Shown: positions 48,647 to 60,745 of the stretch, in pieces | Layout: each line of letters opens with the position of its first letter | Numbering within the stretch: position 1 is the first letter of the stretch | NCBI GenBank assembly: GCA_002633005.1 | Contig: NMRA01000762.1 | Location: forward strand, 38,314-102,313 | DNA from: Phoronis australis | Taxonomy: Eukaryota > Phoronida > Phoronidae | Direction: 5' to 3' | DNA length: 64,000 bases | Notes under the pieces: generated by a model | Database searches by the model: none | The model's input: only the letters and a program-made list of their open reading frames with translations | What the model was told of the DNA's origin: nothing | Program-made: the position numbers and the translations under genes

Positions 48647-49915
48647 CGCAAATATCCGCTACAAAGTGTAGGACTGAAAGACGTAGATTATAATAGTAAA
48701 TATTGTTACTTGTATGTCGACACTGTAACTCAAGATTTCCAGTTTCACTTTCAACTATTTTTCTAAATAGAATCTAAATTTCAAGTTCTCCAATGTCAAG
48801 GATGTAACCCTGGTCGAATCGCAGTATAGAGCTAAACATAAATGAACCAACATGAAAATACAAAAGCCTAAAGGTTGAGATTTCTGGATTTAGCCAGTTT
48901 GCACTTGGTTTTAGAATGTGGGAATTTCCGTGATAAAATTTTCCTTTCTCATTGCATGACTGTGCACCAGTCTCTCGAGGTCGGAGAAGAAACGAGTCAA
49001 AAGAGGGGGGTACATCAGTTGAAAAGACTAGTCTACTAGTTTAAGGTTGAAAATACTTACAAGTGAAACGAATACTCGACTACATTTACTAGTGTCAGGA
49101 AGGTAATGCCTTCCCTGCTGGTGTTTACAGTGTTACAAAAACAAGAGACGCTAGACCATTACAAGCGCTAGACGAAAATGACTATGAACTCAATCGGAAA
49201 TCCATCCGCGCACATATAGGTTGAAACTGTGTGCTTCGCTACAGTAAAAACTACTAGAGTGTTCCTAAAATTTCCTTTTGGTGATAATAACAACGTAAAA
49301 GTACGCCAGTAAAATGACTAGATGGTGAAAATCTCAAAATATGATCAAAAAGAATTACGATGCTATTTCTAACGATTACGAATGTAGTTCCACGTATGTT
49401 CTAAAAATAGATGCGGTGGAAATTCCCTCTCTAAATCAAAGACATACCCAGTTCCTCGCAAGACGTCGCTTTACAGCCTTGTTTCCTAGCCTCAACTAAA
49501 GATGACGCTGATCGGTTTAGCCCGGCCCGTAGACAATCACCGTGACACAGCAGCAAGATGTTTATGGCTAAGTATAGGCTCTCCCGCGATATCCCAGGCG
49601 ACCGGCAGTGGCGCTGCGCACTACGACTCCTTTTCCGTCGTCTGCTCCACTGTGCAATGAAGAAAATTTACTTCATTTTTAAAGAAAATGGAACCTGATC
49701 AGTGACGATGAAAAGACAGAAGCTGCTGGTAAGATGTGAATTTTAATCGAAGCCTTAGTGAATCACTCAGAAACTCGCAATACTCTCTTTGTCAAACCTT
49801 ATCTTAGGACGATTTCCAAAGCAATCCCGTCATTATTGCCAACACAAAAAACGGATTTGGTCTTTTGGGCATTTGAAGACTATTTTAAATACGACAAATT
49901 TGTTAAGAATTGACG
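48647..49915. other. 5' flank of the vWA gene, no further gene supported
   Basis: Presumed promoter and 5'-UTR of the minus-strand vWA gene. On the plus strand at ~49708 a short frame MKRQKLL runs straight into a consensus donor (gtaagatg), which could be a first exon of a divergent gene, but no matching downstream exon was identified. Confidence 0.3.
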
Positions 49916-50350
49916 GCACAAAATATAAAACGTGTAATAAGCATTACAAAAAGAAGTAGGTTTCGCGCGCAAACGTTGTGGACCATAAACAAGTAGGTCT
50001 CTTAGTAAAAGATTATTAGTTAATTTCTGGTGGTGTAGTGGTAATGTACGCGCGCTCTATCCGCCAGGTCGTGAGTTCGAATCTTTGAAACTTGAATTTT
50101 ACCTTTTGACACGTTCTCCGTTTTTTTTGCCTTCTTTTCTTGGATAATACTTCAGGAATCAAGGAAAATGGGATTGCTTGATTTTTAGAGGTAAAAACAG
50201 AAAAATTTCCTGAGCGGGAGGGGGCAAACCCCCCTCCCGACCTCCCCCCATTCGGTGCTATGCGCATCTGCAATTGTGGTTCACTTTGCGCAAATGCTTG
50301 CAGCTGGACAAAATGTTGCCCCCCCTTGTGATATCCTAGATCCGCCACTG
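49916..50350 (-). mobile_element. MITE family B, long form, truncated, with tRNA-like core
   Basis: Inverted relative of 26179-26645. Only one terminal end is present (gatatcctagatccgccactg at the right side); the other is missing. On the plus strand at ~50031-50095 it carries gtgtagtggtaa and gtgagttcgaatc, A- and B-box-like segments of a tRNA-like sequence. Shared words include ctatgcgcatctgca and gacctccccccattcggtgc. Confidence 0.8.
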
Positions 50351-50469
50351 TTATGGTATAGGCTTGGTTATGATAAATACCGTCTGCGCATTGATTTGCC
50401 TTTGCCGTGACGTCTTTAAAACAAAGGACGACTTTATGATTATTTTCACAGGTATTGTTGCTGCCATTC

Positions 50470-50700
50470 TTGAAGCAGGGGGCGAAGTGGGCACTGAAAA
50501 GGTTCCTCTGATAGACAAAAAGTCCGAGAAAATGAGGCATAGTAAGTTCATTAAACATGCGCAAACGCGTAATTCACAATGGTGCTCCCGTTTTTATTTT
50601 TTTAGTCCGCCCATTTTTTTTGTTACCAAAAGGTCCACAAACTCAGGAATTCGAGCCCGCCCATATTGAAGGCTGAGTGCGCGCAGGCACTCATTTCGTA
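50470..50700 (+). repeat. Dispersed repeat family A, copy 3
   Basis: Same orientation as 5130-5395: aaaaagtccgagaaaatgag, a T-rich stretch, aaaaggtccac, and attgaaggctgagtgcgcgc occur in order. It lies directly after the truncated family B element. Confidence 0.65.
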
Positions 50701-50810
50701 GCTCCACCATTTTTCACTAGTGCTGCGCCGCCCGTTCACGTACGCTGTCCGTCCAGCGCTGATTTGTCTTAGTGATTCGGCAGCGCCGCTCGGAGTGTCC
50801 AACCCAATTT

Positions 50811-51095
50811 ATGTCTGAAGTGAGCGAAAATCGATTAATCATGATGGGTTTCGCAACTTCCCATATGACTGGGATTCCATTTCACACGGCTGAAACGGCC
50901 ATAAACGAATCAAAACGCCGAGAGGTTGGCTCACACCTACTAAACCCGGCCGAATTCCGAAAATGGGCCGCACTGGGGCTCCGGGATGTCGATTCATTCG
51001 GCAACACGGCAGAACTCACTGAGATATATGTTCGATCGAAGTTAAAAATTCAGCAATTGGACAGTGGCAAAATGCCACCACGAGGCGCTAATTAA
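50811..51095 (+). CDS. Unrecognised 94-aa ORF, possible small gene or terminal exon
   Basis: Open from an ATG at 50811 (MSEVSENRLIMMGF) to TAA at 51095, and open 13 codons further upstream. The composition looks protein-like and is more G+C-rich than its surroundings: SKRREVGSHLLNPAEFRKWA, GLRDVDSFGNTAELTEIYVR. No signal peptide or membrane segment. I do not recognise the family. A possible acceptor (gattcggcag) sits at ~50775-50784, so it could also be the last exon of a larger plus-strand gene divergent from the vWA gene. It directly follows repeat copies, which weakens the case. Confidence 0.3.
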   Translation: MSEVSENRLIMMGFATSHMTGIPFHTAETAINESKRREVGSHLLNPAEFRKWAALGLRDVDSFGNTAELTEIYVRSKLKIQQLDSGKMPPRGAN

Positions 51096-52202
51096 TTGGG
51101 GTTTAGAGAGTTACTATAAATTATGCTCATCAAATCTTAAATGTTTATTTTTTCAAGGGTGTAACAGTCGACAAAAAAAATAAGAAACAGTAGCGCAAGC
51201 GCTAGTGAAGGAATATATAACAGCTAGGGAAACCCGACATAACGCATTTATTTTAGCCAATTTTTAACGATTTTCTTCAGGTAAAAATGATCCTACCGGC
51301 ACTATTTTTTACAAAGAATATTTAATTTCAGATGCCAAACAGTTCGAAAAGTTGACAATTTTAATCCCCGATAAATCAGTTTATTGCAGCTACTGTTTTT
51401 GCCGTGAAATCATCACCACACCACACACAAGATGTGTTCATAGTCTGATAAACAGGCTGTTGAATACAGCAGCTACGACCTATTGACGAAGCACGAGCCA
51501 AAATGCCGTCCACCATCTCGCTGCTCAAAATGAAGACGGTGCTCCCGTCACTCTTGATAACGGAAATCAAGTTCCTAACCTAAAACTTTATTCTCAGGGC
51601 TTACACTCAGCTCTGACTCAAGAGAGGCCAATCTGTAAAAGAAACAAGTCGCACCACGTAGTCACAGCGCCACCTATATGACACTGGGAGGAGCACCATC
51701 ACTGTTAGAAGCTCATGATACGAGACCGATTTTACGAGCATAGTTCGTCAGCTACGTGTATTTTTCTACTAATGGTTACGTTGCCTCATGTTTCTATAGA
51801 CTCTGTGTAGTTGTATATGTAATGTGGCGGATAAACCACGAGTTTTACCTTGCCCAGTGTTATCTGCCCAAATCATTGAATATGTATTTCATACTTGTGT
51901 TTTTATAGAGCCCCCGGTTGCAAGTGATGTGCCATCGCACCCCCGCAAGCAATGGCTCACCAGTAACTTTTTTTCTGGTTAATATGTAATTCTGCTTATG
52001 TTTCTGTGTAACAAATCCCAAAATAATGTCTTTATTTTACCTTCACTTTAGCGATCGTTTTGATGATCTTAGCGCCAAGCAGGTTGCAATAGCAGTTCGT
52101 TTTAACTACATAATTATACAAACCTTAATTTAAATTATACACCATATTAAATGGTAGAAAATTGTTTTAAATGTATTTGCAAATTAGTTAAGTAATTTTA
52201 CA
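51096..52202. other. Intergenic, nothing recognised
   Basis: No supported exon. A minus-strand ORF at 51376-51570 ends in a stop overlapping AATAAA, but has no known family resemblance. Confidence 0.35.
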
Positions 52203-52330
52203 GCCCACCCCCCTTTCTCACTCCCTGCCTTCCTGTGTGCCTGCTCCCACTCTCCCTCCCTCCCTCCCTTCGTCTCTCCCTCCCTCCCTCCCTCCCTCCG
52301 TCTGTCCCTCCCTCCGCCTCTCCCTCCCTT
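52203..52330. repeat. CCCT-rich microsatellite
   Basis: Almost pure pyrimidine tract made largely of tccc tetranucleotides with interruptions. Confidence 0.9.
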
Positions 52331-54989
52331 CTAAAGACAAAGGTCTTCATTTAGTAATTTTAAACAAAGTGACAGTGATACTTGATTTGGTGTATTTCTA
52401 AAAAGTACGAAGCAAACATGTCTAAAATGTGTTAATTAAATGTGCACCGAGTCTTTAAATTAACAGTAGGCGTCTTATTTTCAATTGCACTTCTTTGTTC
52501 ACATGAATGATGAACGAGAAAAGAACCACGTTCTATATAGAACAGAATTGCGGTACACGAAAAACGAGAAAATGGCTTGTGGAAAAACAACTGTATTCCC
52601 AGGGGATGGAGACCATATGCTACCCACGTGAAATGGTTTACATTGAATCTAGGACCACTGTAAGATATTACTCCTAGATTGAATGCACGGCGTAGGAACA
52701 CGCGCTTCCGTCATTTGAGGTAATAACTTTGTTTCTATGGAAACATATTATGTGATCGACTGTGACCACTTTTAAATTACCTGGCTATACACATCTATTG
52801 TTGGCCGCTGTGACTCGGCGTAGAAAATCGATACCCTTATAGTTTTCACAATAGCATTACGCGCTCAGAATCACAACGGTCCACACCGGTAAGTTGTCAG
52901 CTTTTACATTGACAAATTTAGCCACCACTACATCTAACATTTTCAACAATTTGGAAATGAAACGGCCACTTTTATTCATTGCAGTTTTTAGGCGTTCTCT
53001 TTATACTGGATTCAGTATATTACGAAGTTGCATTTCTTCTTAATTAACAGTCGCGAGTCGGGTAACTCTTCATATACGCAGAGAAAGTAATATTTTTGAT
53101 GCAAACACTTAGTTGAACTGAGGTCATCACTACGACCAATTCAACAAGAGTAAACAAGAAGTTGTTTTTTCGCGTGTTGTATTTGTTCTTAACATGAGTA
53201 GTTGTACCCCAACTTTTTGTTGAGTGCAATTGTCTGGATTTGCAACCCAACAGGGAATTTCGAGACTTAGACATACTCCAAGGAACGACTGTTTTACTTG
53301 GAGAAAGAAAATTCGAACCCTCTTTACCACCGTGACATCGGCCACCGCGGAAAAACTTTTTGACGGAAACGGAGTGGAGCTATAGATGCTGAAAAAATTA
53401 GGATACACACGCATTCGAAAAGGACCATCTTATTACTGGCATCTTTCTAGTGTTGTTACTACAGGGTTTCTTCAATTGTCTATCCAGAAACTACAAGAAG
53501 AGATGGCATGTTGTCAAAAAAGAGTACTACGTTTGCACCCAAGTTTGAAAATATAGAGTGTATCGTTGCCGGAATCTTCATGAGCTTTCGAAGTGACTGA
53601 AATCTTTTTTTAATTTTGTCGTGAAAGGCACAACCCTTTCGTAGCATAGGGAAACAGGTCGTGTCGCCCATCTGTGTGGCACGTTATGTATACGTCTTCT
53701 GGGAGTTCCGGCAGAAGCAGGGGCCACCGGCTAATATTTATTTTTATTGTAATTAACCTGGGCCGTGAGTAGATAGGGGCGAAACCCCCGGACAACTTGG
53801 CAAGAATGAACGATTCCCCTTTCTGTCCTCGCTGTATTTAGTGTAGACCTGGCTTGATCAGCATGAAGCATGTGGATGACAGCGCTTTTCGTGATTCCTT
53901 GGTAGACGAGACGCTGACAGCTGCCCCATTGCCTTAAAGGATAATTTAAAATGCAACGACCTCTAAGGCGACACCACTTCTTCGGCTATAAGCCATGTCG
54001 TGATTTTTTCTGTTCAATGCTTATCAGCTGTGGCTAAAATATCAAGCACTATCAATATATACGAATAGTGCTCAGCACACAATTAAGGCAGGTCTATAGA
54101 CAATTAGGTAGATGCAGACGATTAGACAGCTCAGTGACAAACCCACAATCCACTGACTTTGTGGTGTTTACTGATTCTTGTCCTGAAAACAAAGAGACTA
54201 ATACCAGAAGTGTATGATCACACTGATTTCTGTGACAATTGACTCGAGGGATCTCTTTCATAATAAGAGACGTAAGACTTCATGTCCTCTTTTCAACAGT
54301 GTATTTGAAAGGAATTAAGTATGGTAAAATCTCACCAGTTGGGAAAGTGTATTTTTCAAAGGGTCCTATCATCGTTTTGAACACCCACAATGTTTCAAAA
54401 TCATTCTTTCACGGTAGCTATAGATTAGATCTCCTGAGATTCTACCGTAGTCAGTGAGGACCCTTCAAGCAGTGCATCTGAGAACTATTTTATAGCATAA
54501 TAATGCGACCTGGGTTCATTGTTCTGCTCTCGCTGAGCCTAATCTTACGGCGGGGTGGTCCATAGGCAAAATGTTATTTTTGGGACACATTTATTTTTTG
54601 TACTTTTGCAGTTATAATCAAAGGGGGTGGGGTGGCAGGCGTGGTGGCGGGCGGGAGATATTGATGTGAGAGCAAATGCCGGTGTCAGACAAAATTTCCG
54701 AGCGCAGTCACGTGGTGGCACGGAGGGAAGACCTTACTCTTGGATGTTCCGCTCTTGTAAGACAGTTCTGCTCATGCATGTTACTCTCAGTCCGGTCCGA
54801 GGTTCGCAACAGGTTTCGAGCAATATCCGGAGGCCGACTTTTGCGTGTCTATGCACTAAGAACCTGTCACTTCTTGCTAACTCCAAAAGTCGCTCATCTA
54901 ACCAGAAAATCGGGTTGACCTTGTACGGACTAGGTTGCATAAAATCCCAAGCCTTTGTAACAACAGTTTTGATGACAGTATTTGCGTTT
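52331..54989. other. Intergenic, no gene seen
   Basis: Overlapping ORFs at 53044-53795 (minus) and 54627-55010 (plus) show no recognisable motif and compete with each other in several frames; I do not call genes here. Confidence 0.35.
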
Positions 54990-55045
54990 GCCTGCGCGCA
55001 CCCAGCCTAACATATATGGGGCTCGAATTTTTCGGTATGCGGACC
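54990..55045 (-). repeat. Dispersed repeat family A, fragment (copy 4)
   Basis: Contains gcgcgcacccagcctaa and ggggctcgaatttttcgg, parallel to gcgcgcaccccgcctaaa and ggggctcgaatttttgac at 16570-16620. Confidence 0.5.
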
Positions 55046-56601
55046 TTTCACTGTTTCAGTGCCAGAGAACCACTTTGAATAATACAATTTTGTCAGTTTT
55101 TCGCCTTCCAGGCTTCTTTAAAGGGAAAATGAGATGCCACAGGATCCTGACACACGGCACAATGTCACTTTTGCTTGTAACGTTGTTGGTTGCACCTGCA
55201 CGTGCATCTACATTTACTGTTTTACATGATGTTTTGTGGATACTGCGATCAGTTTCGCCTGTGAGTGCATCTGAAGTTTCAAGTGAAGGGCTGGTTTGAT
55301 TCTAGTTATTCCTTTACATTAGACGAATGTTCGTCACTGGGGCTTAAGACAATATTTGTGCAGGTATACAGATTGCCACCATGTCGCATATTCCTCAAAG
55401 TGCAATTGGCTGTCAATTTCGCTATGAGTAGACGCAACGATACTTGGAGCAGTGCAGTTTCTAAATGGAGTGGGGATGATTCAAAGCATACATTTAACGC
55501 ACGTTTGTCACTGTTGGTTCTAGTAATATTTGATGATGGACATGCATCGAATGACTTGTACTTGCTCTATGGGACACGTCCTCGATAGGCTGCACTGTTT
55601 GATGCATCTAAAATTTCACGGGAGGGATCGTTTGGTTCCAGTCCTGGGCATAGATTTAGATGAACCTGCTTCTGCTTCGCTACAGTTACTTTTAAAGAAA
55701 ATTTTCATATTTGTTTGATATCTTAGTCTCTGGGCGCTTTCAGTTTCCTGTTTTCGGAATTGCACTTTTTCTTAGACATGTTTCCGGTCATCGGGCCTAA
55801 AATTGCATTATTAGCTGTGAGATATGACGAAGCAGATCCAAATATGTAAATTCATGTGTCCAGCCTAGATGACACAATTCTTGGTCTGTTGCATACCGAA
55901 AACAAAATGCTTTCCTCTATTTCTTCAAATTTAACCTATCCATTGTGCCCTCGCTAGAATAAATATTCCACCCGTCTCATCTATCGTCACCCGTTTCTTC
56001 CCAGGTATACGGTTACCTTCCCTGAGTCCGTGACGAGACTTATAATCTATAATCTCTCCCGTATTTTTCCATTGGGTGGTCTCTGTCCAAGCTTTTCCTT
56101 GATCTGTCCGAATTTTTCGAAAATTTTGCCCGACACCGGTGGGCTCTACGATGTATCTAAATCCTGATTAGGTAGCTCACGTCCTGTTCAGCTTCTGATT
56201 TTTCGACCTAGTACCTGGCAGTTCACAAAGTCCAGTCTCGTATCTCAAGTCACTATTTATGAACGACATTCATGGTAGGGCACGTTGTTTTAGTTGTCGT
56301 GCGACGGATTAGTTGCGAAACACGAAGAGATTCTCTGTACGTTTCCCACGTTTTCNCCCCCCCCCCCCCCCGCCACACCATCACTGCTGATGATGGAATA
56401 CATTGTTTCTAATTATACGACCTTCTGTCTTCCGCTGATTTGCAAAAAGCTTTACGAACTAATTGTTACATGACGTTAGAACCATTCTTAAACAGACGTC
56501 ATAGTTACGAATGTTAGCGCAAACAATCGAGGATGCAACCGATTACGTCAATCACAGAAGTCAATAACAGATATAGTCAATTACTACGGAAGCCCAATAT
56601 T
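55046..56601. other. Intergenic, no gene seen
   Basis: No supported exon. A phrase of the type gcatctgaagtttcaagtga (~55266) recurs diverged as gcatctaaaatttcacggga (~55604), suggesting an old duplication. An ambiguous base at 56356 precedes a C-run, probably an assembly artefact. Confidence 0.35.
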
Positions 56602-56689
56602 GCCATTTTCAGTTGAAATGAAGAAAAATATTTTATTATCTGGCCGTTGCCAGATAATAAAATATTTATTTTTCTTCAATTCAAAATGG
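56602..56689. repeat. Large near-perfect hairpin beside the inverted-repeat element
   Basis: The arms meet at ttattatctggc-cgtt-gccagataataa and continue outward as aaaatatttt/aaaatattt, gaagaa/ttcttc, ttgaa/ttcaa and ccatttt/aaaatgg with small loops. About 88 bp in total. Confidence 0.85.
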
Positions 56690-56699
56690 CACTGTAGAA

Positions 56700-59600
56700 A
56701 TGTTTAGCATGACGTCATTTTGGCGTCATTATGACGTTTTGGTGTGACGGCTTGTCTATTCTTATGGGAGCGGGTCAATTTATGACATATAGTCACCAGA
56801 TCCACAACAAATTGCAACAAAAGGTTTTATAAAGGTTAAAGTCCCTACTGTGTGTACTTATTAACAAAACAGGAAAATGGGTTAAAACTGCGTCGTTATC
56901 AAGATAGCCGCCACGCCATCATGATTTTGAAATCACTCAAAACATATATAACTTCTTCAATAATTGTGATAGAGACATAATTTTTGGTTCTAGTCTATGG
57001 TTTTAAGGGGTGAGCAACTCACAGATGTGATTAAAATTCAGATATGATCAGTATTTGACATGAAATTCAAGATGCCAGCTAAAATTCAAGAAGTTCAATG
57101 AAAAATCATTGATTTGTCCATTATTTAATATCTTATCCCCTATAACAAAAGTATGATTGATATGACTGGTTTCTGATTGAATGTTCTGAAACATTTAGAT
57201 GTGATTGAATTCTGACTGAATTATTTTGAAATATGAACAATGCATTTATATTTAAGTAGTCAAATATTTAATCCAAAGCATTGGCTTGACATCAAGGTCA
57301 CAAAAATGATCTAGTGTGTATTTATTTGCCACTGGTTTTTATTTAAAAGTCCATGCAAAGAAACTAGAAGCCCAGGGCAAAATGCCAAAATCAGTGATCG
57401 AGCCATTTAACAAACACTGATGAGATCGCTAAAAAGCACAAGCGGCTTGTCTCATGACAATAAGATGACAGAGGAGCAGCGAGATTGAGCACAATGTCGG
57501 CCCTCGTCAGAAGTGAACATCGCTTTGCAGGACTTCAATGTAAATGACCTCACGTACACAACAAGTTAACAACACAAAGAAGCAAGTGGTGCCAGGATTG
57601 AAAGAGATATATGCGACCTTGCGAAGATAAGCACAAGGCTGACAGCATTTTCACCCTTCCCTTAGATCGATCCTGCCCTATGCAATATCACCAATGGTGT
57701 TGTCGCCAGCGAAGACGTCAACGTGCATGAATATTAATCTGTTAGGAACAGAATTATCAAGAGAATGGTCGGGTAACCTCCGTTTTCTTTCTCTTTTAAG
57801 AGGAATGAGAAAGCTTTGGGAAACGCAGCTGCTGTCCAGATTGGTCCTGACAAAACCACCCACCTTAGCTTGCTCTTCCAGCGATTCCAGGTGGTATCTC
57901 CGTCGAGTGACTAGTTTCTTGAAGAAGTGATGAGTTTTGAGTTCAGTGTATACCCACCGTGCCTATTTGAGAACAACATGATCTTGAGTAAAGCTGGTTC
58001 AAGCCGTCAAGGGCCACTGTTCCAAGGCTCATGCGCATGAAGGAGCACCAGACTTTATATCTTCAGTATACCTCCAGCTCGTGCTTCATGGGGATTCTTG
58101 CTGCAAAAGCTCAAATGGAAGAAGAGAGATACACAGGAAAAAATTGCCGAAGCATATGTTGACGTCACAGCAAAAGCACTATGAGGCAGCCACTGTTGTC
58201 TTTGATGGCTATGGTCAGGTTATTCGATAAAGGATAACACTCAGCAGAGACGGGAGAGACCACAAGCTATTCGATTGTGAACTTCACCGGAGAAACCAAA
58301 TTTGATGGAAAGAGAGATTAATTCCTATTCATCGGAAGTAACAAGTAACAACTCATCGCCTTAATAAATGACCAGCTGCAGAAAGTGGGATGCACAGTCG
58401 TTCAGACAGAAAGGGACGCTGATGTGGACACTGCAAAAAGACAGCAGTTAACAATACAATAATGCATTCCACCCCAGTAATCGGGGAGGAACTGACGTGT
58501 TGATGCCTTTGCTCTATTACTACATGACTGACGGGACCAATCTGAAAGTATATGACATAAATTGGATGAAGTGTGTGCTCGGGATTATGTTGTGTAGCCA
58601 GCTACTATTCCTGAACTCCTTCACAGGATGCGACTCAACGTCTCGTGTGTATGGCGTTGGAAAGAAATCACTCAGAACCTCGTGAAAGACGACCAAGTCC
58701 TTCAGACGTTCGCAGAAAGGTGTGAGGACCGCTGAGATGGAGGAACTTGGGAGTCAAGCGATGGCCGCAATGTTTAGTAGGCAGAGAACGTGTTCTATGG
58801 CAGCCATGGGTTACAACACATTCACTAAGAAGTTTGCTGCTGCTAAGCTTTCGTTGCTCCCGAACGTCTTCCACCAACGGTATCAGCTACCAGGTTTCAT
58901 TGTCTCCGAGTGTACTACCAGGTCATGGTTTGGATGGGGATGGCAAATGACATGGATCCTCTAGACTGGGAATGGAGACTTGAATACAATCGATTCATAC
59001 CCATCACGACTGCCTTGAATGCTGCATCAGACACCCTCCTGAACATGATACACTGCAACTGCACTGCAGCTTGTACTACTCTCCGTTGCAGTTGCAGAAA
59101 GAATGGGCTTGCATGTACTCGTGCATATGGGTTGTGCCAAGCGACATATTGTGACAATCCGCTGAATCAAGTCTCTGAGCAACGTGAAGATAGTGATAAA
59201 GATTGAACTGAGGTACTACGTGTAATGAACATAACATCCTTGGAAGAAAATGTAACCTAAGCGATCATGCGTCGTGTCGACGAATAAATATTTTACTGGC
59301 TGGCACCTGGTGTTCAGTCATTTTGATACTGACAGTTACTTTTTAAGTAAAGAGAATTTTTTTTGCAAGTTTAAGTTATTGATAATAATACAACCTATAC
59401 AACCTTGGCACACATTCTCTGTCAGCGCATTTCAAACGCTGTAGTTCATTAGTTTGCAGTTAGGACTTTGTGTAAAACATTTTGTAATAAACCTCAAATT
59501 ATTCTTTCTCAGTACTTGAGAACACCTTCTATTCTTTACTTCGCAAAATGTAGCACCCAACCGACAAAACATTTTTTCTGACACAACCCTTGAAAAGACA

Positions 59601-60252
59601 CTCTTGAGTAAATTGTGTCCCAATCTTCGATGATGACACTTTGTAAACTATAATTATGTAAGGTAATTTGGCATTGATTTTTAGAGTGACAAAAGTAGCT
59701 TTCCCGTCCTGGAGTGAAAACACAGAGTATCAGTAGATTTTTTATCTGTACTGACAATAGATTAATATACACATGTGCAAAATTTCGTGCAATTTTAATG
59801 AACGATTTGTTGAAAAAAAAGTTAAAGTTCGAAACGTTTTTGGCCACCCGATATAATGGACAAATAGTGATTGATTTTTCCTTCTTGAATTTTTAGCCGT
59901 TATCTTGAATTTCATATCAAATACTGATCATATCTGCGAGTTTCTCATCTAGTAAAATCATAGACTAGAACCAAAACTCATCTCTCTATCACAATTATTG
60001 AAGAAGTTATCGCTGTTTTAGGGGTTTTAATACGTCGTACGTGGCGGCTATCTTGGAAATGACGCAATTTTAACCCATTTCCGGTGGTCAGATTTTGGTA
60101 GACTTTTTCCCTGTTCATAAGTATACTCAGTAGGGCATTAAACCACTGTAAAACCTTTTGTTGCAATTTGTTGTGGGTCACGTGGTATGTTGACGCGTTT
60201 TTCCGAGTCCAAATTGCGTCATCTAGTGCCATGACGCATCATCACTAAACAC
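56700..60252 (+). mobile_element. ~3.5-kb transposon with ~370-bp inverted repeats
   Basis: The left segment 56700-57070 and right segment 59886-60252 are inverted copies with small differences. On the left: caacaaattgcaacaaaagg, ttcttcaataattgtgatag, tctagtctatgg, atgatcagtatttgacatga; on the right their complements appear in reverse order (ccttttgttgcaatttgttg, ctatcacaattattgaagaa, catagactaga, tcatatcaaatactgatcat). Between them lies the degenerate coding region 57420-59206. The arrangement is that of a DNA transposon with long terminal inverted repeats; superfamily not determined. Confidence 0.75.
57420..59206 (+). pseudogene. Transposon-borne protein remnant with cysteine-rich C-terminus
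   Basis: Fragments in all three plus-strand frames line up in order with a protein type common in invertebrate genomes and usually listed as uncharacterised: ERDICDLAKISTRLTAFSPF (~57600), ALGNAAAVQIGPDKTTHLSL (~57815), FEFSVYPPCLFENNMILSK (~57930), SIKDNTQQRRERPQ (~58225), KVGCTVVQTERDADVDTAK (~58390), NSFTGCDSTSRVYGVGKKS (~58615), DPLDWEWRLEYNRFIPI (~58955), and the tail HCNCTAACTTLRCSCRKNGL continuing to CQATYCDN (~59060-59160). Multiple stops and frameshifts separate the pieces, so it is dead. The family match is from memory and not checked; its position between long inverted repeats suggests it is the element's own product. Confidence 0.7.
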
Positions 60253-60369
60253 ACGAATTGGACATCCGTAATTACACATCGTTGATTTTACAACGGACTT
60301 GTGAAACACTCAACAATTGCAATGGCGTGACCTAAAATAGCATAGTGTCAGTGCATGACCGTTGCTATC

Positions 60370-60745
60370 TAACGGTGACTGAGCTCGATATCTCAATTCT
60401 GTCTTTTTATTGGTGACTGACTCTCAACTCTACCTATTCAGCAGTGACTGAGCTCGTCAGCTCGATATCTCAACTCTACTTATTTAGCGGTGACTGAGCT
60501 CGATATCTCAACTCTGCCTATTAATTTAGCGGTGACTGGCTCTCAACTACCTATTCAGCATTGACTGAGCTCGATATCTCAACTCTACCTATTCAGCATT
60601 GACTGAGCTCGATATCTCAACTCTACCTATTCAGCATTGACTGAGCTCGATATCTCAACTCTACCTATTTAGCAGTGACTGAGCTCGATATCTCAACTCT
60701 AACTATTTAGCAGTGACTGAGCTCGTGTCTCAACTCAGCAGATTT
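60370..60745. repeat. 38-bp tandem repeat array
   Basis: Unit tgactgagctcgatatctca plus actctacctattcagcat, 38 bp. Unit starts at 60562, 60600, 60638, 60676 and 60714 are exactly periodic; earlier units from ~60378 are diverged and partly truncated (one lacks the gagctcgatat segment). No spacers, so not CRISPR-like. Confidence 0.93.

Noticed and set aside
54597-55010. 127-codon plus-strand ORF
   Set aside because: Three overlapping frames are open across the same span, none with family motifs, and it runs into a repeat fragment.
60370-60745. CRISPR-like array
   Set aside because: Units are head-to-tail without spacers, and the genome is eukaryotic; it is a minisatellite.
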